From Candidatus Merdimorpha stercoravium (GTDB lineage: Bacteria > Bacteroidota > Bacteroidia > Flavobacteriales > UBA1820): DNA of 17,933 bases. Below, piece by piece: positions 14,888 through 17,933 of this stretch. How positions within the stretch are numbered: the stretch's first letter is position 1; every line of letters starts with the position of its first letter. A program made the position numbers and the translations under genes. Where the stretch lies: NCBI GenBank assembly GCA_018715295.1, contig DVLY01000093.1, positions 1 through 17,933 on the forward strand, read 5' to 3'. Below the pieces are notes generated by a model, which ran no database searches, was not told the DNA's origin, and saw nothing but the letters and a program-made list of their open reading frames with translations.

Positions 14888-15139
14888 TTACTCGCTTCTT
14901 CCTCCTCCTGCCGCCACCCGAATCGCTCCGGCCGGGCAGGACTCCTGCGCGCTGCGGCACGGCGTCTCGGCCAGCGGATCGGTACAGCGGAGGGTGTAAA
15001 ATCCTTTTTTCATCGCAGCACCTCTCAAGAGGCATTTCCCGTCGGAAGGATCCATCGAGAAATACTCCCCGGCCACATCGGTACAATACCCGCACCCGAT
15101 GCACTTGTCCCGTTGAAGCGTTACCACCACCGCAGCCAT
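14888..15139 (-). CDS. 4Fe-4S ferredoxin
   Basis: An 83-residue single-cluster ferredoxin. The ligand pattern is CIGCGYC (Cys13, 16, 19) with a distant SCP (Cys68), and three further cysteines at 36, 52 and 61. I chose the ATG at 15137-15139 (MAAVVVTLQRDKC): it leaves a 10-bp gap after the U32 gene and is preceded by GGGAG. A longer frame starting at 15184 would overlap that gene by 35 bp and adds residues with no ferredoxin similarity. The close linkage suggests that it delivers electrons to the U32 enzyme, but this is inference. The PSP1 gene starts 54 bp downstream. Confidence 0.88.
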   Translation of the reverse strand: MAAVVVTLQRDKCIGCGYCTDVAGEYFSMDPSDGKCLLRGAAMKKGFYTLRCTDPLAETPCRSAQESCPAGAIRVAAGGGRSE

Positions 15140-15149
15140 CGCTCCCAGG

Positions 15150-16427
15150 TCAAGGTTTCCCTTCGGGTTTTCCTCCGTCGGCATACTCGGTAGCCTCGAC
15201 CTTGTACACCTTGTCGGCCGTACGCAATTTGAAATCCAGCGGCAAGGTTACGTGGTCGCCTTTCCCCGCCCGGGTCGCCGGACGGTCATCGACCATGAAA
15301 TCGCCCAGCGCGAAAGTCTTCACCCCCGTGGTAGGACCCGTAATGAGGAGTTCGTCCCCCCGGTGCAACTCCGCCGCCTCGACCAGAATCTCGCCCACCC
15401 CCGGCTTGGGATAGTAATGCAAACCCCGCCCTACGTACACTTTCCGACGGGTGGCATGCGAACCGGGATACCCGCTCCACTGCCCCATCCGACGCCCCAG
15501 GTAGTATCCCTCCCAGAAGCCCCGGTTGTACACCTCGCGCAAGCGCTCCTCCCATCCGGGCACCTTCTCCGCCGAGTATTCCCCCCGGGCACAGGCGTCG
15601 ATCGCCTCCCGGTAAACCGAAACCACCGTCTGGACGTATTCGGGCGAACGGCCGCGGCCTTCGATCTTGAGAATCCTCGCCCCGGCATCGACGATCCGGT
15701 CCAACAACCCGATGGTACACAAGTCCTTGGGCGACATGATGTACGGATCGCCCACTTCCAGCTCGTACCCCGTCTCCTTGTCCCGAACCACATACGCCCG
15801 GCGGCAATCCTGGCGGCAAGCCCCGCGGTTGGCCGAGGAATTGTGGGCATGCAGACTGAGGTAGCACTTCCCGGAAATAGCCATGCAAAGCGCCCCATGC
15901 CCGAAAATCTCGACCTCCACTTTCCGTCCGGAAGGGCCCTTGATCCCCCGCTGGTCGATCTGCCGGCAGATCTCCTTGACCTGCGTCAGGCTGAGTTCGC
16001 GCGCCAACACCATCGTATCGGCATAGGCCGAGAAAAACTCTACGGCCCGGATGTTCGAGATGTTCTGTTGGGTGGAGATATGCACCTCCAACCCCCTTGC
16101 CCGCGCAGCCAGGATCACGGAAATATCCGATGCGATGACCGCACTCACCCCGGCTTGGAGCGCCTTGTCGAGCAGGTCTTCGATGGCTTCCAGGTCGTGG
16201 TCGTACACGATGGTATTGACCGCCAGATACGAGCGGACGCCCCGCTCCCGGCAACGCTGCACCACTTCGCCCAAATCCTCCGCCGTGAAATTGACCGTGG
16301 CGCGGGCACGCATATTGAGCTGTCCGACACCGAAATACACCGAATCCGCACCGGCATCCAGTGCCGCCTGCAACGATTCTCCATCGCCGGCAGGCGCCAT
16401 CAATTCCAAAGGTCCTCGTCTTTCCAT
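15150..16427 (-). CDS. U32-family protein, TrhP/YegQ-like (probable RNA hydroxylation)
   Basis: A 425-residue U32-family protein (historically called peptidase U32). Characterised relatives are prephenate-dependent or O2-independent hydroxylases of tRNA U34 (TrhP/YegQ), of 23S rRNA (RlhA) and of the ubiquinone ring (UbiU/UbiV). The start MERRGPLELMAPAGDGESLQ carries the family N-terminal motif; a further 35 upstream codons are excluded because they run through the promoter region. EIFGHGALCMAISGKCYLS and NRGACRQDC give Cys181, 188, 204 and 208, a C-x6-C-x15-C-x3-C pattern expected to bind a 4Fe-4S cluster. The family member most like TrhP fits best, but exact substrate assignment needs a phylogeny. 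A ferredoxin gene follows 10 bp downstream. Confidence 0.85.
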   Translation of the reverse strand: MERRGPLELMAPAGDGESLQAALDAGADSVYFGVGQLNMRARATVNFTAEDLGEVVQRCRERGVRSYLAVNTIVYDHDLEAIEDLLDKALQAGVSAVIASDISVILAARARGLEVHISTQQNISNIRAVEFFSAYADTMVLARELSLTQVKEICRQIDQRGIKGPSGRKVEVEIFGHGALCMAISGKCYLSLHAHNSSANRGACRQDCRRAYVVRDKETGYELEVGDPYIMSPKDLCTIGLLDRIVDAGARILKIEGRGRSPEYVQTVVSVYREAIDACARGEYSAEKVPGWEERLREVYNRGFWEGYYLGRRMGQWSGYPGSHATRRKVYVGRGLHYYPKPGVGEILVEAAELHRGDELLITGPTTGVKTFALGDFMVDDRPATRAGKGDHVTLPLDFKLRTADKVYKVEATEYADGGKPEGKP

Positions 16428-16456
16428 CTTCACATGGCAAAAGGATTGCCAAAAAG

Positions 16457-16464
16457 CAAAGATA
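16457..16464 (-). promoter_or_regulatory. Bacteroidota -7 element for the U32-ferredoxin genes
   Basis: TATCTTTG on the minus strand fits TAnnTTTG. At the expected distance upstream there is only CTTTTTC (16490-16484), not an exact TTTG, so the -33 part is weak. Transcription would start near 16450, about 23 nt before the U32 ATG. A GGCAA-TCCTT-TTGCC hairpin could form at the very start of the transcript. It lies just after the tuf terminator, as expected for a new unit. Confidence 0.5.
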
Positions 16465-16497
16465 CGATTTTTGCACGCAACCCGAAAAAGCGGGCAT

Positions 16498-16529
16498 AAA
16501 AAAGCTCCGCGCCCTTTCGGGCGCGGAGC
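16498..16529 (-). terminator. Intrinsic terminator after tuf
   Basis: Arms GCTCCGCGCCC (16504-16514 plus-strand copy) and GGGCGCGGAGC (16519-16529) form a perfect 11-bp stem around a 4-nt loop. In the transcribed direction it is followed by six T residues (16503-16498). It starts 23 bp after the tuf stop and separates tuf from the U32 gene. Confidence 0.93.
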
Positions 16530-16552
16530 CATATCGAAATCCTTGACAGAGA

Positions 16553-17740
16553 TTAGTCGAGAATCTTGGTTACCTGGCCGGCACCTACCGTACGACCGCC
16601 TTCGCGGATAGCGAAACGCAGACCCTGGTTCAGTGCGATGGGCTGAAGGAGTTCCACCGTGATGGTCAGGTTGTCGCCCGGCATTACCATCTCTACACCT
16701 TCCGGCAGGGTGATCTCACCGGTTACGTCCGTGGTACGAACGTAGAACTGCGGCCGATACTTGTTGTGGAACGGAGTGTGACGTCCGCCTTCTTCCTTGG
16801 ACAGGATGTACACCTCGCCCTGGAATTTCTTGTGCGGAGTTACGGACTTCGGAGCGCAGACTACCATACCGCGACGGATCTGGTTCTTGTCGATACCGCG
16901 CAGCAGCAGACCTACGTTGTCGCCAGCCTCGCCCTCGTCGAGCAGCTTGCGGAACATTTCCACACCGGTGATGGTCGAAGTCAGTTTTTCAGCAGCCATA
17001 CCGATGATTTCCACCGGGTCGCCTACTTTGGCCACACCCGTTTCGATACGACCGGTAGCCACCGTACCACGACCGGTGATCGAGAACACGTCTTCGATCG
17101 GCATCAGGAACGGTTTGTCCTTGTCGCGAACCGGCTCTTCGATCCACTCGTCGACAGCATCCATCAGTTCCTCTACGGTCTTCACCCATTTTGCTTCACC
17201 ATTGAGGGCGCCGAGAGCCGAACCCTTGATGATCGGGGTGTTGTCTCCGTCGTACTGGTACAGGTTCAGCAGGTCGCGAACCTCCATTTCTACCAGTTCG
17301 AGCAGTTCGGGGTCGTCCACCATGTCCACCTTGTTCAGGAATACGACGATACGGGGAACGCCTACCTGACGGGCGAGCAGGATGTGCTCACGGGTCTGAG
17401 GCATCGGGCCGTCGGTAGCAGCTACTACCAGGATGGCACCGTCCATCTGAGCGGCACCCGTTACCATGTTCTTCACATAGTCGGCGTGTCCCGGGCAGTC
17501 TACGTGAGCATAGTGACGCTTGTTGGTCTGATACTCTACGTGAGCGGTGTTGATGGTGATACCGCGCTCTTTTTCTTCAGGAGCAGCGTCGATCTGGTCG
17601 AATGCTTTTACCTCGGAAAGACCCTTGTCGGCCAGAACCTTGGTGATAGCAGCGGTAAGAGTCGTTTTACCGTGGTCCACGTGACCGATGGTACCGATGT
17701 TCAAATGCGGTTTGTCACGTTTGAAAGTTTCTTTTGCCAT
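16553..17740 (-). CDS. tuf: Elongation factor Tu
   Basis: A 395-residue EF-Tu, the GTPase that brings aminoacyl-tRNA to the ribosome. Motifs are GHVDHGKT (19-26), RGITI (59-63), DCPGH (81-85, with catalytic His85) and NKVD (136-139). Domains II and III are complete, ending RTVGAGQVTKILD. It lies 87 bp downstream of tRNA-Thr with no TAnnTTTG promoter between them, so the two are probably cotranscribed and the tRNA cut out. The arrangement resembles thrT-tufB of E. coli. An 11-bp-stem terminator follows the gene, so it is not part of the str operon 8.4 kb downstream. Confidence 0.98.
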   Translation of the reverse strand: MAKETFKRDKPHLNIGTIGHVDHGKTTLTAAITKVLADKGLSEVKAFDQIDAAPEEKERGITINTAHVEYQTNKRHYAHVDCPGHADYVKNMVTGAAQMDGAILVVAATDGPMPQTREHILLARQVGVPRIVVFLNKVDMVDDPELLELVEMEVRDLLNLYQYDGDNTPIIKGSALGALNGEAKWVKTVEELMDAVDEWIEEPVRDKDKPFLMPIEDVFSITGRGTVATGRIETGVAKVGDPVEIIGMAAEKLTSTITGVEMFRKLLDEGEAGDNVGLLLRGIDKNQIRRGMVVCAPKSVTPHKKFQGEVYILSKEEGGRHTPFHNKYRPQFYVRTTDVTGEITLPEGVEMVMPGDNLTITVELLQPIALNQGLRFAIREGGRTVGAGQVTKILD

Positions 17741-17827
17741 TTTGCGAAATGTTTATTACTTGTTTTCTGTTCAGTGAATATCGGGCCTTTCCAAGCCTTA
17801 ATCCGCTTTGAAGGATTCCCCTTTTTG

Positions 17828-17899
<72 letters not shown>

Positions 17900-17933
17900 A
17901 TTCGAAACGCGACGGCACCCCCTGGGGGAGAAC

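Noticed and set aside
15252..16499. 415-codon plus-strand frame opposite the U32 gene
   Set aside because: Antisense shadow; the opposite strand has clear U32 motifs and its own promoter element.
17900..17933. GC-rich stretch at the right edge as the end of another tRNA
   Set aside because: Related genomes can have more tRNAs here, but the bases do not fit a T arm and acceptor stem, so no tRNA is called.

Overview
The window is a housekeeping segment from a Bacteroidota chromosome, read entirely from the minus strand. Three things point to the phylum. Two promoter candidates follow the TAnnTTTG (-7) pattern typical of Bacteroidota. A GldH-type lipoprotein sits next to a class A penicillin-binding protein. 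The str and S10 ribosomal operons are fused, with fusA running straight into rpsJ. High GC content and the protein sequences suggest Bacteroidales, perhaps Rikenellaceae (Alistipes-like), but the genus is inference.

In transcription order (right to left): tRNA-Thr(GGU) lies 87 bp upstream of tuf (EF-Tu), which ends at a clear intrinsic terminator. A Bacteroidota-type -7 element follows, then a U32-family iron-sulfur hydroxylase-like protein and a small 4Fe-4S ferredoxin that probably belong together. Next come a PSP1/RicT-like protein with a very long RG-rich disordered tail, the lipoprotein gldH, a bifunctional penicillin-binding protein 1A, a left-handed beta-helix sugar-nucleotide/acyltransferase-like protein and pdxJ (vitamin B6 synthesis). 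This run ends at a strong hairpin terminator with a 17-bp stem.

A 461-bp gene-free stretch (8173-8633) holds that terminator, a pair of near-identical short repeats, a well-formed promoter and a leader of about 225 nt rich in short inverted repeats. It leads into the ribosomal protein superoperon rpsL-rpsG-fusA-rpsJ-rplC-rplD-rplW-rplB-rpsS-rplV-rpsC-rplP-rpmC-rpsQ. The last gene is cut by the left edge. Gaps in this operon are mostly 3-38 bp, with rplC and rplD overlapping by one base. The exception is a 100-bp gap with a stable hairpin between rpsJ and rplC.

I see no mobile element, CRISPR array, defence island or unknown gene cassette. The points most worth a second look are the rpsL leader and the rpsJ-rplC hairpin as possible ribosomal-protein control sites, the four-patch RG tail of the PSP1 protein, the U32-ferredoxin pair, and gldH linked to peptidoglycan synthesis.
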